From contig CAZWFN010000001.1 in the NCBI GenBank assembly GCA_964633205.1, positions 62,001 to 126,000 on the forward strand: a DNA stretch of 64,000 nucleotides. The letters are read 5' to 3'. This DNA is from CAYVQE01 sp964633205. GTDB lineage: Bacteria; Myxococcota; B64-G9. The position numbers were made by a program, and so were the translations under genes. Position 1 is the stretch's first letter, and each line of letters opens with the position of its first letter. Positions 17,205-24,941 of the stretch are shown here, piece after piece. The notes beneath the pieces were generated by a model that was not told the DNA's origin, ran no database searches, and saw only the letters and a list, made by a program, of their open reading frames with translations.

Positions 17205-18977
17205 ATGGCATTGGATCCCACCAAGCACAAGGATTGGGAGATCGCCGAAGACGCCGAAAAGACCATGAAGCCCATCGCGCAGATCGGCGAGGAGCTGGGC
17301 CTCACCAAAGACGAGCTGCTGCCCTATGGTCACTACATCGCCAAGATCGACTACGGCCGGGTGCTCGAACGGCTCAAGGACAAGCCGGACGGCAAGTTCA
17401 TCGAGGTCACGGCCATCACGCCGACGCCGCTGGGCGAGGGCAAGTCGACCACCACCATGGGCCTGCTGCAGGGGCTGGGCCAGCGCGACAAGAAGGTCTC
17501 GGCCGCCATCCGCCAGCCCTCCGGTGGCCCCACCATGAACATCAAGGGCTCGGCCGCCGGCGGCGGCCTGAGCCAGTGCATCCCGCTGACCGAGTTCTCG
17601 CTGGGGCTGACCGGCGATATCAACGACATCATGAATGCCCACAACCTGGCCATGGTGGCGCTGACCGCCCGCATGCAGCACGAGTTCAACTACTCGGACA
17701 AGTTCCTGGAGAAGCGGGGCGTCAAGCGGCTCAACATCGACCCGCGCAACATCGAGATGGGCTGGATCATCGATTTCTGCGCCCAGGCGTTGCGCAACAT
17801 CACCATCGGCCACGGCACCAAGAAGGACGGCTTCTTGATGGAGTCGAAGTTCGCCATCGCGGTCAGCTCCGAGGTGATGGCCATTCTGTCGATCTTCAGC
17901 GACCTGAAGGACTTCCGCAAGCGGATGGGCGAGATCGTGGTGGCCTACGACAAGAAGGGCAACGCGGTGACCACCGAGGACCTGGAGTGCGCCGGCGCCA
18001 TGACCGCCTGGATGCGCGAGGCGCTCAACCCCAACCTGATGCAGTCGCTCGAGGGCCAGCCCTGCCTGGTGCACGCCGGTCCTTTCGCCAACATCGCCGT
18101 GGGCCAGAGCTCGGTGGTGGCCGACAAGGTCAGCCTCAAGCTGAGCGACTACCACCTGACCGAGTCGGGCTTCGGCGCCGACATCGGCTTCGAGAAGTTC
18201 TGGAACGTCAAGTGCCGCTACTCGGGCAACACCCCGAACGTGTCGGTCATCACCGCCACCATCCGCGCGCTCAAGAGCCACGGCGTCGAGGCCGGCGCGC
18301 CGATGTGGGCGCCGGGCAAGGACCTGACCGACATCTACAACAAGGAAAACCTGAAGTGGCTGGAGGCCGGCGCGGCCAACCTGGTCCACCACATCAATAC
18401 TGTCAAGAAGGCCGGCATCAACCCGGTGGTCTGCATCAACGCCTTCCACACCGACACCGAGGACGAGATCAAGATGGTCAAGCGCATCGGCGAGGAGGCC
18501 GGCGCCCGGGTGGCGGTGTCGAAGCACTGGCAGTTCGGTGGCGAAGGCGCGCTGGAGTTCGCCGACGCGGTCATCGACGCCTGCAACGACACGGTCGACT
18601 TCAAGTTCCTCTACGAGATGGACACCCCGCTGCGCGAGCGGGTCGAGCGCATCGCCCGCGAAGTCTACGGCGCGGCCGGCGTGACCTACTCGGACGAGGC
18701 CAAGAAGAAGGCCGAGAAGTTCGAGGCCGATCCGAAGTTCAACGAGTACGCCACCATGATGGTCAAGACCCATTTGTCGCTGTCGCACGAGCCGGCGCTC
18801 AAGGGCGTGCCCAAGGACTGGCAGCTGCACGTGCGCGACTTTTTGACCTACGGCGGTGCGCGCTTCATCTGCCCGGTGGCCGGCACCATCAGCCTGATGC
18901 CGGGCACCAGCTCGGATCCGGCCTTCCGCCGCATCGACGTCGACACCGACACCGGCCGGGTGCGCGGTCTGTTCTAG
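17205..18977 (+). CDS. fhs: Formate-tetrahydrofolate ligase
   Basis: 590 residues with the FTHFS P-loop '[13 protein letters not shown]' (72-83), '[19 protein letters not shown]', '[13 protein letters not shown]' and '[16 protein letters not shown]'. The C-terminus is '...[25 protein letters not shown]', all as in the family. ATG 17205 follows GAGGAGGAGA. It makes 10-formyl-tetrahydrofolate from formate and ATP. With formate dehydrogenase in the same region and purN/purH divergent, it can feed purine synthesis or run as the formyl step of the methyl branch of the Wood-Ljungdahl pathway. The remaining genes of that pathway are not in the window. A rho-independent terminator follows. Confidence 0.97.
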   Translation: MALDPTKHKDWEIAEDAEKTMKPIAQIGEELGLTKDELLPYGHYIAKIDYGRVLERLKDKPDGKFIEVTAITPTPLGEGKSTTTMGLLQGLGQRDKKVSAAIRQPSGGPTMNIKGSAAGGGLSQCIPLTEFSLGLTGDINDIMNAHNLAMVALTARMQHEFNYSDKFLEKRGVKRLNIDPRNIEMGWIIDFCAQALRNITIGHGTKKDGFLMESKFAIAVSSEVMAILSIFSDLKDFRKRMGEIVVAYDKKGNAVTTEDLECAGAMTAWMREALNPNLMQSLEGQPCLVHAGPFANIAVGQSSVVADKVSLKLSDYHLTESGFGADIGFEKFWNVKCRYSGNTPNVSVITATIRALKSHGVEAGAPMWAPGKDLTDIYNKENLKWLEAGAANLVHHINTVKKAGINPVVCINAFHTDTEDEIKMVKRIGEEAGARVAVSKHWQFGGEGALEFADAVIDACNDTVDFKFLYEMDTPLRERVERIAREVYGAAGVTYSDEAKKKAEKFEADPKFNEYATMMVKTHLSLSHEPALKGVPKDWQLHVRDFLTYGGARFICPVAGTISLMPGTSSDPAFRRIDVDTDTGRVRGLF

Positions 18978-19001
18978 AAACAAGAATCCGAAACCAATAC
19001 G

Positions 19002-19039
19002 GAAAAGGCGGGCTGGCCTCTGGGCCGGCCCGCTTTTTT
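19002..19039 (+). terminator. Rho-independent terminator after fhs
   Basis: An 11-base-pair stem (19008-19018 with 19023-19033, one G-U pair) with a four-base loop, preceded by AAAA and followed by TTTTTT. It starts about 25 bases after the fhs stop. Confidence 0.9.
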
Positions 19040-19064
19040 GCCTTTCTGTGCCACCCGGGGCGAT

Positions 19065-19094
19065 TTGACCGGCGCCCCGCGGGTCTGATAGAAG
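19065..19094 (+). promoter_or_regulatory. Putative promoter for the class III aminotransferase
   Basis: TTGACC (19065-19070), an 18-base spacer, TAGAAG (19089-19094). It is located just after the fhs terminator and 62 bases before the ATG at 19156, so a fresh promoter is required here. Confidence 0.4.
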
Positions 19095-19155
19095 TCGGAC
19101 CGAAACCGAGTTCCCGCGCCCCCCGCGGCCGCGGGGAGGAGGACGTGGCTCCGGC

Positions 19156-20637
19156 ATGCCCAACCAAATGATAAAACTGTATGAAATCAGAAAGTTCAGC
19201 GGCGAGCAGAGCACCCCGGGACTGCCGGATGCAGTCATCGAGCGCTTCCTGGACGACGACCCCACCCTGGGCCAGGCCATTGACCTGGCCGAGGAGATGC
19301 ACCGCTTCTTCAGCGCCGAGCACACCGACTGGCTGCGGCGCGACGAGGAAGAGCTGCGGCTGCTGGTCCAGCAGCACTACGTCAACTTCTACCCGGATCC
19401 GGCGATCAATCCCTACGTGGCCCTTGGCGCGGCAGGACCCTGGATCGTCACCACCCACGGCGCCGTGCTGCACGATTCGGGCGGCTACGGCATGCTGGGA
19501 CTGGGCCACGCCCCGGGTGCGGTCAAGGAGGCGCTGGCACGGCCCTGGGTGATGGCCAACGTCATGACCCCCAGCCTGAGCCAGAAACGGCTGACCGACC
19601 GGCTGCAGGCCGAGATCGGCCACACCCGTGAAGACGGCTGCCCCTTCGCCAAGTTCCTGTGCCTCAACAGCGGCTCCGAGTCGGTCACCATGGCCGCGCG
19701 CATCTGCGACATCAACGCCCGCCGTCAGACAGACGAAGGCGGCCGCCACAGCGGCAAGAAGATCAAGCAGCTGGCCATGGAGGAAGGCTTCCACGGCCGG
19801 ACCACCTGGCCGGCCCGGGTGTCGCACTCCACCCGCCCGGTCTACCGCAAGCACCTGGCCTCGTTCCGCGATCGCGACGACCTGGAGGTGGTGCCGATCA
19901 ACGACGTGGCGGCGCTGCGCGACGCATTCGCCCGAGCCGATGCCGAGGGCGTCTACTTCGAGGCCCTGTTCGTCGAGCCGGTCATGGGCGAGGGCGAGCC
20001 CGGCCGGGCCCTGGACCGCGCCTACTACGACGCCTGCCGCGAGCTGAGCCGCGCCCACGGCGCGCTGCTGGTGGTCGACTCGATCCAGGCCGCGCTGCGG
20101 GCCCATGGCTGTTTGAGCCTGGTCGACTACCCGGGCTTCGCCGACTGCGAGGCGCCCGATCTGGAGACCTACTCCAAGGCGCTCAACGCCGGTCAGTTCC
20201 CGCTGTCGGTGCTGGCCATGACCCAGCCGGCGGCCGACCTCTACGTCAAGGGCGTCTACGGCAACACCATGACCACCAACCCGCGGGGCCTCGAGGTGGG
20301 CATCGCCGTGCTCGACGCGCTGAACGACGAGCTGCGCAGCAACATCCGCGAGCGCGGGGTCGAGTTCGCCGCCAAGCTGACGGCGCTCGGCGAGGAGTTT
20401 CCGGGCGCCATCACCGAGGTGCTGGGCACCGGGCTGATCCTGTGCGCCGAGATGAACCCCGAGCGCTACCAGGTGGTGGGCGACGGCGGCCTGGAGCAGC
20501 GGCTGCGCCACCACGGCATCGAGATGATCCACGGCGGTCACAACGGCCTGCGCTTCACCCCGCACTTCGCCATCACCGCGGCCGAGATCGATCTGATCAT
20601 CGACGTGCTGCGCCAGGTGCTCACCGAGGCCGGCTGA
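19156..20637 (+). CDS. Class III PLP-dependent aminotransferase, substrate unknown
   Basis: 493 residues of the omega-aminotransferase fold: 'VLHDSGGYGMLGLGHAPGAVKEAL' at the substrate-pocket entry, 'LNSGSESVTMAARI' (171-183) for phosphate binding, 'GFHGRTTWPARVSHS' (211-225), 'EALFVEPVMGEGE', D308 pairing with the PLP nitrogen, and the Schiff-base lysine K341 in 'TYSKALNAG'. The usual DE(V/I)Q..GRTG segment is DSIQAALRAHG, so the residue after the PLP Asp is Ser rather than Glu, which points to an unusual subgroup. Known relatives transfer amino groups of lysine, ornithine or GABA-type substrates. I cannot decide which applies. It stands alone between a terminator and the MazEF-like pair. 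Confidence 0.75.
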   Translation: MPNQMIKLYEIRKFSGEQSTPGLPDAVIERFLDDDPTLGQAIDLAEEMHRFFSAEHTDWLRRDEEELRLLVQQHYVNFYPDPAINPYVALGAAGPWIVTTHGAVLHDSGGYGMLGLGHAPGAVKEALARPWVMANVMTPSLSQKRLTDRLQAEIGHTREDGCPFAKFLCLNSGSESVTMAARICDINARRQTDEGGRHSGKKIKQLAMEEGFHGRTTWPARVSHSTRPVYRKHLASFRDRDDLEVVPINDVAALRDAFARADAEGVYFEALFVEPVMGEGEPGRALDRAYYDACRELSRAHGALLVVDSIQAALRAHGCLSLVDYPGFADCEAPDLETYSKALNAGQFPLSVLAMTQPAADLYVKGVYGNTMTTNPRGLEVGIAVLDALNDELRSNIRERGVEFAAKLTALGEEFPGAITEVLGTGLILCAEMNPERYQVVGDGGLEQRLRHHGIEMIHGGHNGLRFTPHFAITAAEIDLIIDVLRQVLTEAG

Positions 20638-20689
20638 CCCTTCGGCTCATCCATCGCCGAGCTGCCGGGCAGCCCGATAAGCCCGGTGG

Positions 20690-21040
20690 TCACTCGATGG
20701 GCACATCGATGGCGCGCAGTACCGCCTTCTCGATCTCCACCATCCGGCGGGCCGACAAGGGGCCGCCCAGGGCGGCGGCTTCGAGCAGCTGCTTGGGCAG
20801 GGTCGTGATTTGCTCGGCCTTGACCACCGACTTGTGGGGCAGGCCGCCCTCGCCCTTGCGCAAGCGCACATGGGTCGGTGCGGAGCGCAAGGTGGAACTC
20901 AGCGGGGCGACGATCACGTCCACCGCCAGCCGGTTGCGCACATCGGAGGACAAGACCACCGCCGGCCGGCGCTTTCGCCGCGGCTCGCCCGGCAGGCGCA
21001 CCCAGTAGACGTGGGCCCGCAGCGGGTTTTCCGCTGCCAT
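20690..21040 (-). CDS. MazF/PemK-family toxin
   Basis: 116 residues starting at ATG 21040, two bases after the antitoxin stop. Landmarks of the MazF fold: 'HVYWVRLPGEPRRKRRPAVVLSS', the R/P-rich beta-hairpin and the 'RPAVVLS' strand; 'DVIVAPLSSTLRSAPTHVRL'; 'KSVVKAEQITTLPKQLL', which carries the conserved 'Q..t' region; and a C-terminal 'VEIEKAVLRAIDVP' helix. Known role: mRNA interferase, neutralised by the co-encoded antitoxin. A longer frame starts at 21085, inside the antitoxin gene, and is not preferred. Confidence 0.85.
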   Translation of the reverse strand: MAAENPLRAHVYWVRLPGEPRRKRRPAVVLSSDVRNRLAVDVIVAPLSSTLRSAPTHVRLRKGEGGLPHKSVVKAEQITTLPKQLLEAAALGGPLSARRMVEIEKAVLRAIDVPIE

Positions 21041-21042
21041 GG

Positions 21043-21297
21043 TTACCAGCTTTCCTCGACCGTGACCGTCCCCAGCCCGGCCCAATCCCGATCGGCCTCG
21101 CGTTCCTCCTCCTCCAGGAATCGGTAGTAAGCCTCGATCTGCCGGTCCAGAACGGCCCGCCGGTGGTGGCGCAGCCAGTGGCGCAGGGCCTGCTCGACGA
21201 CTTCGCTCCTGTTCTTGCGCTCGCGACCTGCGGTCAGGCCATCCAAGGCCTCGACCACATCCTGGTCCAGGCTCACACTCATCTTGATCCGCGCCAT
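21043..21297 (-). CDS. Ribbon-helix-helix antitoxin of the MazF-like toxin
   Basis: 84 residues from ATG 21297, after AGGAGGAGGG. The N-terminus 'ARIKMSVSLDQDVVEALDGL' and 'KNRSEVVEQALRHWLRHH' form a ribbon-helix-helix DNA-binding domain. The acidic C-terminus 'YYRFLEEEEREADRDWAGLG' is the usual toxin-neutralising tail. It should bind the near-palindrome at 21322-21335 upstream. It couples directly to the toxin gene (two-base gap). Confidence 0.85.
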   Translation of the reverse strand: MARIKMSVSLDQDVVEALDGLTAGRERKNRSEVVEQALRHWLRHHRRAVLDRQIEAYYRFLEEEEREADRDWAGLGTVTVEESW

Positions 21298-21321
21298 GGT
21301 CCCTCCTCCTTGGGCTACGAA

Positions 21322-21335
21322 ATATACTACTATAT
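21322..21335. promoter_or_regulatory. AT-rich near-palindromic operator of the MazEF-like operon
   Basis: ATATACTACTATAT reads nearly the same on both strands (12 of 14 positions). It is the only AT-rich patch nearby and sits 25 bases upstream of the antitoxin ATG, where a -10 box (TATAGT on the minus strand) would also fall. A ribbon-helix-helix autorepressor site is the likely reading. Confidence 0.45.
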
Positions 21336-21536
21336 GTATTACCAATCTGCCAGACTGGCCATCACACCGGCAGCGATCGGCACGATCATCGACGTGCTGC
21401 ACGAGGCCGGCCGAGGCGAAGGCCCGGAGCCGGGCACGCCCCGATTGCCTGGGTCTGAAATCCCTTGCGGTGCAACGTTCGATCCGCTAAGTTCTCCCCG
21501 GCGCCGCCCAGCTGGCGGCGTCGGGGAGACTCGCCC

Positions 21537-22040
21537 ATGGCCGAAGAAGCCGCCCCCGATTTCGAGCCCAAAATCGTCGCCTTCTGCTGCAACTGGTGCA
21601 CCTATGCCGGGGCCGATCTGGCCGGCGGCATGCGGCTGAAGTACAAGCCCAATGTGCTGCCCATCCGGGTCATGTGCTCGGCCCGGGTATCGCCGCATTT
21701 CGTCATCCGCGCCTTCCAGGAAGGGGCCGACGGGGTGTTCATCGGCGGCTGCCACATCGGCGACTGCCACTACATGAAGGGCAACTACATCACCGCCAAG
21801 CGCATGGCCATCCTGCGGCGGATGCTGGAGTTCCTGGGCATCTCGGCCGACCGGCTGCGGTTGGAGTGGATCGCCGCCTCCGAGGGCGACAAGTACGCCC
21901 GCGAGGTCGACGCCTTCACCGAGCAGGTGCGCGCCCTGGGTCCGTCGCCGTTGAAATCGGTCCGTTTCTGGCAGAAGCCGACCATCAGCCGGCGCATGAA
22001 AAAGAGCGAAGCCGCGGCTGCCGAGCCCACCGGGGCCTGA
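21537..22040 (+). CDS. mvhD: MvhD-type iron-sulfur subunit linking dehydrogenase to HdrABC
   Basis: 167 residues with the complete MvhD signature: 'VAFCCNWCTYAGAD' (C17, C18, C21), 'IRVMCSARVSP' where most relatives have CSGR(V/I)D, and 'GADGVFIGGCHIGDCHYMKGN' with two further cysteines. These bind a [2Fe-2S] cluster. Known role: MvhD passes electrons from hydrogenase or formate dehydrogenase to the HdrA flavin. GGGGAG lies eight bases before the ATG. It is the first gene of a tight mvhD - fdhB-like - fdhA - hdrA - hdrC - hdrB operon; the next gene starts 11 bases later. Confidence 0.9.
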   Translation: MAEEAAPDFEPKIVAFCCNWCTYAGADLAGGMRLKYKPNVLPIRVMCSARVSPHFVIRAFQEGADGVFIGGCHIGDCHYMKGNYITAKRMAILRRMLEFLGISADRLRLEWIAASEGDKYAREVDAFTEQVRALGPSPLKSVRFWQKPTISRRMKKSEAAAAEPTGA

Positions 22041-22051
22041 GAGGTCCGACC

Positions 22052-22846
22052 ATGCAAGCGCTCCGCGATGAGGTCGCCAGACTGTTCGAGGCCGGTTCCA
22101 TCGACGGCTTCCTGGGTCTTTGCCGGACCGAGGCCGAGCCGCTGCCCCATCTGTTCAAGCCGGACGAGCCGGAAGCGCTCGCGGATCTGATCACCGGCGA
22201 GGTGCGTTACGGCCTGGCGCAGATCCTGCGCTGGATTGCAGCCCGCCACCCGGAGGCCACCTTCGGCATCATGTGCCGGGCCTGCGACGAGCGGGCGCTG
22301 ACCGAACTTTTCCGCAACGCCCAGCTCGATGAGCAGCGGGTGGTGCCGCTGGGCATCCCGTGTACCGACGAGCTGCAGCAGGCCTGCGACTGCCCCGATC
22401 CCACGCCCCGGAGCCTGGTCGGCGGCGAGTCGACCACGGGGCGCTGGCGCGGTGAGGACATCGAGCGCATCGAGGCCATGGCCGACGACGAACGTTTCGC
22501 CTGGTGGGTCGAGGAACTGGGCCGCTGCATCAAGTGCTACGGCTGCCGCAACGCCTGCCCGGTGTGCTTCTGCCGGGTGTGCACGCTGCATGACGATCCG
22601 CTGGTCAAGCGGGGCGAGATCCCGGCCGAGCTGCCGGCTTTTCAGCTCACCCGGGCCTTCCACATGGCCGGCCGCTGCATCGACTGCGGTCTGTGCCAGG
22701 AGGCCTGCCCGATGGACATCCCGGTGCGCAGCCTGTACCGCAAGGTGCGCCAGACGGTAGGCGAGCTGATGGACTTCTGGCCCGGACAGAGCGAGGGCAA
22801 GAGCCCCCTGGCCGAGCTGGGCGACGGGTCCTTCCCGATCCTGTAA
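22052..22846 (+). CDS. Iron-sulfur formate dehydrogenase subunit (FdhB-like)
   Basis: 264 residues. The N-terminal two thirds ('GEVRYGLAQILRWIAARHPEATFGIMCRACDERALTEL') resemble the N-terminal region of F420-hydrogenase/formate dehydrogenase beta-type proteins associated with HdrABC. The C-terminal third carries two cluster motifs, CIKCYGCRNACPVCFCRVC and CIDCGLCQEACPMDI, giving one canonical [4Fe-4S] site and one Cys-rich site with extra cysteines that could bind a second or unusual cluster. Genomic position between mvhD and fdhA indicates an electron-transfer subunit of formate dehydrogenase. Not a known NAD-binding type: no Rossmann motif is visible. Confidence 0.75.
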   Translation: MQALRDEVARLFEAGSIDGFLGLCRTEAEPLPHLFKPDEPEALADLITGEVRYGLAQILRWIAARHPEATFGIMCRACDERALTELFRNAQLDEQRVVPLGIPCTDELQQACDCPDPTPRSLVGGESTTGRWRGEDIERIEAMADDERFAWWVEELGRCIKCYGCRNACPVCFCRVCTLHDDPLVKRGEIPAELPAFQLTRAFHMAGRCIDCGLCQEACPMDIPVRSLYRKVRQTVGELMDFWPGQSEGKSPLAELGDGSFPIL

Positions 22847-22867
22847 CCGAAGCGAGGAGGCACCGAG

Positions 22868-24922
22868 GTGGAATACCGATCCGTGCCGAGCATTTGCCCT
22901 TACTGCGGCTGTGGCTGTGGCGCACTGCTGCAGGTGATCGACGGCGAGCTGGTCAAGGTGCTGCCCAGCAAGTCCAACCCGGTCAACAAGGGCTCGCTGT
23001 GCATCAAGGGCTGGAACATGCACGAGTTCGTCAACAACCCGCGGCGGCTGACCAAACCGCTGCTGCGCAAGGACGGCGAACTGGTGGAGGTCGAGTGGGA
23101 CGAGGCGCTCGACTTCACCGCCGAGCGCCTGCGCGCCATCAAGCAGGACCGCGGCCCGGACGCGGTGGCCGCGCTTGCCTCGGCCAAGTGCAGCAACGAA
23201 GAAAACTACCTGATGCAGAAGTTCATCCGCGCGGGGGTCGGTACGAACAACATCGACCACTGCGCGCGGTTGTGACACAGCTCCACGGTCGCCGGTCTGG
23301 CGGCCGCGTTCGGTTCCGGCGCGATGACCAACTCCTTCGACGAACTCGAGGAGGCCGGCTGCATCTTCGTCATCGGCTCGAATACCACCGAGGCCCACCC
23401 GCTGATCGCGGATCGCATCCTGCGCGCCAAGCAAAAAGGCGCCACCCTGGTGGTGGCCGACCCGCGGCGCATCCACCTGGCCGAGTATGCCGACATCCAC
23501 GTTCGCCAGCGGCTGGGCTCGGACGTGGCGCTGATCAACGGCATCATGAACGTCATCCTGGCCGAGGGCTGGCAGGCGGCCGACTACGTCGCCGAGCGCT
23601 GCGAGGGCTTCGACGAGCTGGAAGCGATCATCAAAGAGTATCCGCCCGAGCGGGCGGCCGAGATCAGCGGCGTCGGCGCCGAGAGCATCCGGGCCATGGC
23701 CAAGGCCTACGCCAAGGCCGAGTCGTCTTCCATCGTCTACGCCATGGGCATCACCCAGCACACCACCGGCGTCGACAACGTCAAGTCGCTGGCCAACCTG
23801 GCCATGCTCTGCGGCCGGGTGGGCGCCTTCGCCGGCGGGGTCAACCCGCTGCGCGGCCAGAACAACGTCCAGGGCGCCTGCGACATGGGCGGCCTGCCCA
23901 ACGTCTACCCCGGTTATCAGAAAGTGGTCGATCAGGCGGTGGCCGAGAAGTTCGGTCGGGCCTGGAACGCCGAGGTCTCGATAGACCTGGGGCGCACCAT
24001 CATGAAGATGGTCGACGGCATCCTGGCCGGCGAGGTCGAGGCGCTGTACGTACTGGGCGAGAACCCGGCGCTGTCCGATCCCAACTCGACCCACGTGCGC
24101 GAAGCGCTCGACAAGGTGCCGCTGCTGGTGGTCCAGGACATCGTGCGCAGCGAGACCGCCGAATACGCCGACGTGGTGCTGCCCGGCTGCGCTTTCGCCG
24201 AGAAGGATGGCACCTTCACCAACTCCGAGCGGCGCGTCCAGCTGGTGCGCAAGGCGGTGGAACCGCCCGGCGAGGCCCGCGACGACTCCTGGATTCTGTG
24301 TGAGGTATCCAGCCGCATGGGCTATGCCATGGAGCATCGCGGCGCGGCCGAGGTCTTCGACGAGCTGGCTTCGCTCACGCCGCAGTACGCCGGCATGAGC
24401 TACCCGCGCCTGCAGGGCGCCGGGCTGCAGTGGCCCTGCCCCACCGCCGAGCACCCGGGTACGCCCTATCTGCACAAGGACAAGTTCGCCCGCGGCCAGG
24501 GACTGTTCCACGCCATCGAGTACCGGGCGCCGGCCGAGGGCTGCGACGCCGACTACCCGCTGCAGCTGACCACCGGCCGTTCTTTCGTCCACTTCCACAC
24601 CGGCACCATGACGCGCCAGTCGCCGAGCCTGGACGAGGAGCAACGAGACGCCTACGTGGAGGTCCACCCGGACGACGCGGTCGCCTATGGCGTGCAGCCC
24701 GGCCAGCCGGTACGGGTCAGCACCCGGCGCGGCTCCATCGAACTCGCGCCGCAGATCACCGAGCGGGTGGGTCGGGGGGTGATCTTCATCCCCTTCCACT
24801 TCGCCGAGGCGGCGGCCAATGTCTTGACCATCGATGCGCTCGACCCCATCGCGGGGATTCCGGAATACAAGGTCTGTGCGGTCAAGATCGAAGGCCGCCC
24901 TGCCGAACAGGAAGCCGGCTGA
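22868..24922 (+). CDS. fdhA: Formate dehydrogenase catalytic subunit, selenocysteine (TGA at 23273-23275)
   Basis: 684 residues when the in-frame TGA is read as selenocysteine at position 136. GTG start at 22868, seven bases after GAGGAGG. The N-terminal [4Fe-4S] site is C10, C13, C17 and C45 ('CPYCGCGCG', 'GSLCIKG'). The active site reads 'NNIDHCARLU-HSST', the exact FdhA/FdhF context (HCAR..UH), followed by 'GAMTNSFDELEEAGCIFVIGSNTTEAHP'. Molybdopterin-binding blocks ('NPLRGQNNVQGACDMG', 'TTGRSFVHFHTGTMTRQSPSL') follow. It oxidises formate or reduces CO2 with a W/Mo-bis-pterin. Protein evidence continues in the same frame on both sides of the TGA, and a SECIS hairpin follows. Downstream: hdrA, 19 bases away. 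Confidence 0.95.
23276..23306 (+). promoter_or_regulatory. SECIS element of fdhA
   Basis: Right after the TGA, an eight-base-pair stem (23286-23293 with 23299-23306, one G-U pair) closes a five-base GGTCT loop. The GGTCT apical loop is the same as that of the E. coli fdhF SECIS (from memory) and lies 18 bases after the TGA, the distance needed for SelB recruitment. Confidence 0.85.
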
Positions 24923-24941
24923 CACCGACGGGAGAGGTGAC

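Noticed and set aside
17181..19325. 714-residue antisense frame over fhs
   Set aside because: Shadow frame; fhs has a promoter, a ribosome binding site and a terminator.
21427..21455. Sigma-54-like GGGCAC...TTGC before mvhD
   Set aside because: The GG-to-GC spacing is 12-13 bases instead of 10.
23273..23275. TGA as a true stop or frameshift in fdhA
   Set aside because: The downstream sequence continues the same protein family in the same frame, the context is the selenocysteine site, and a SECIS hairpin follows.
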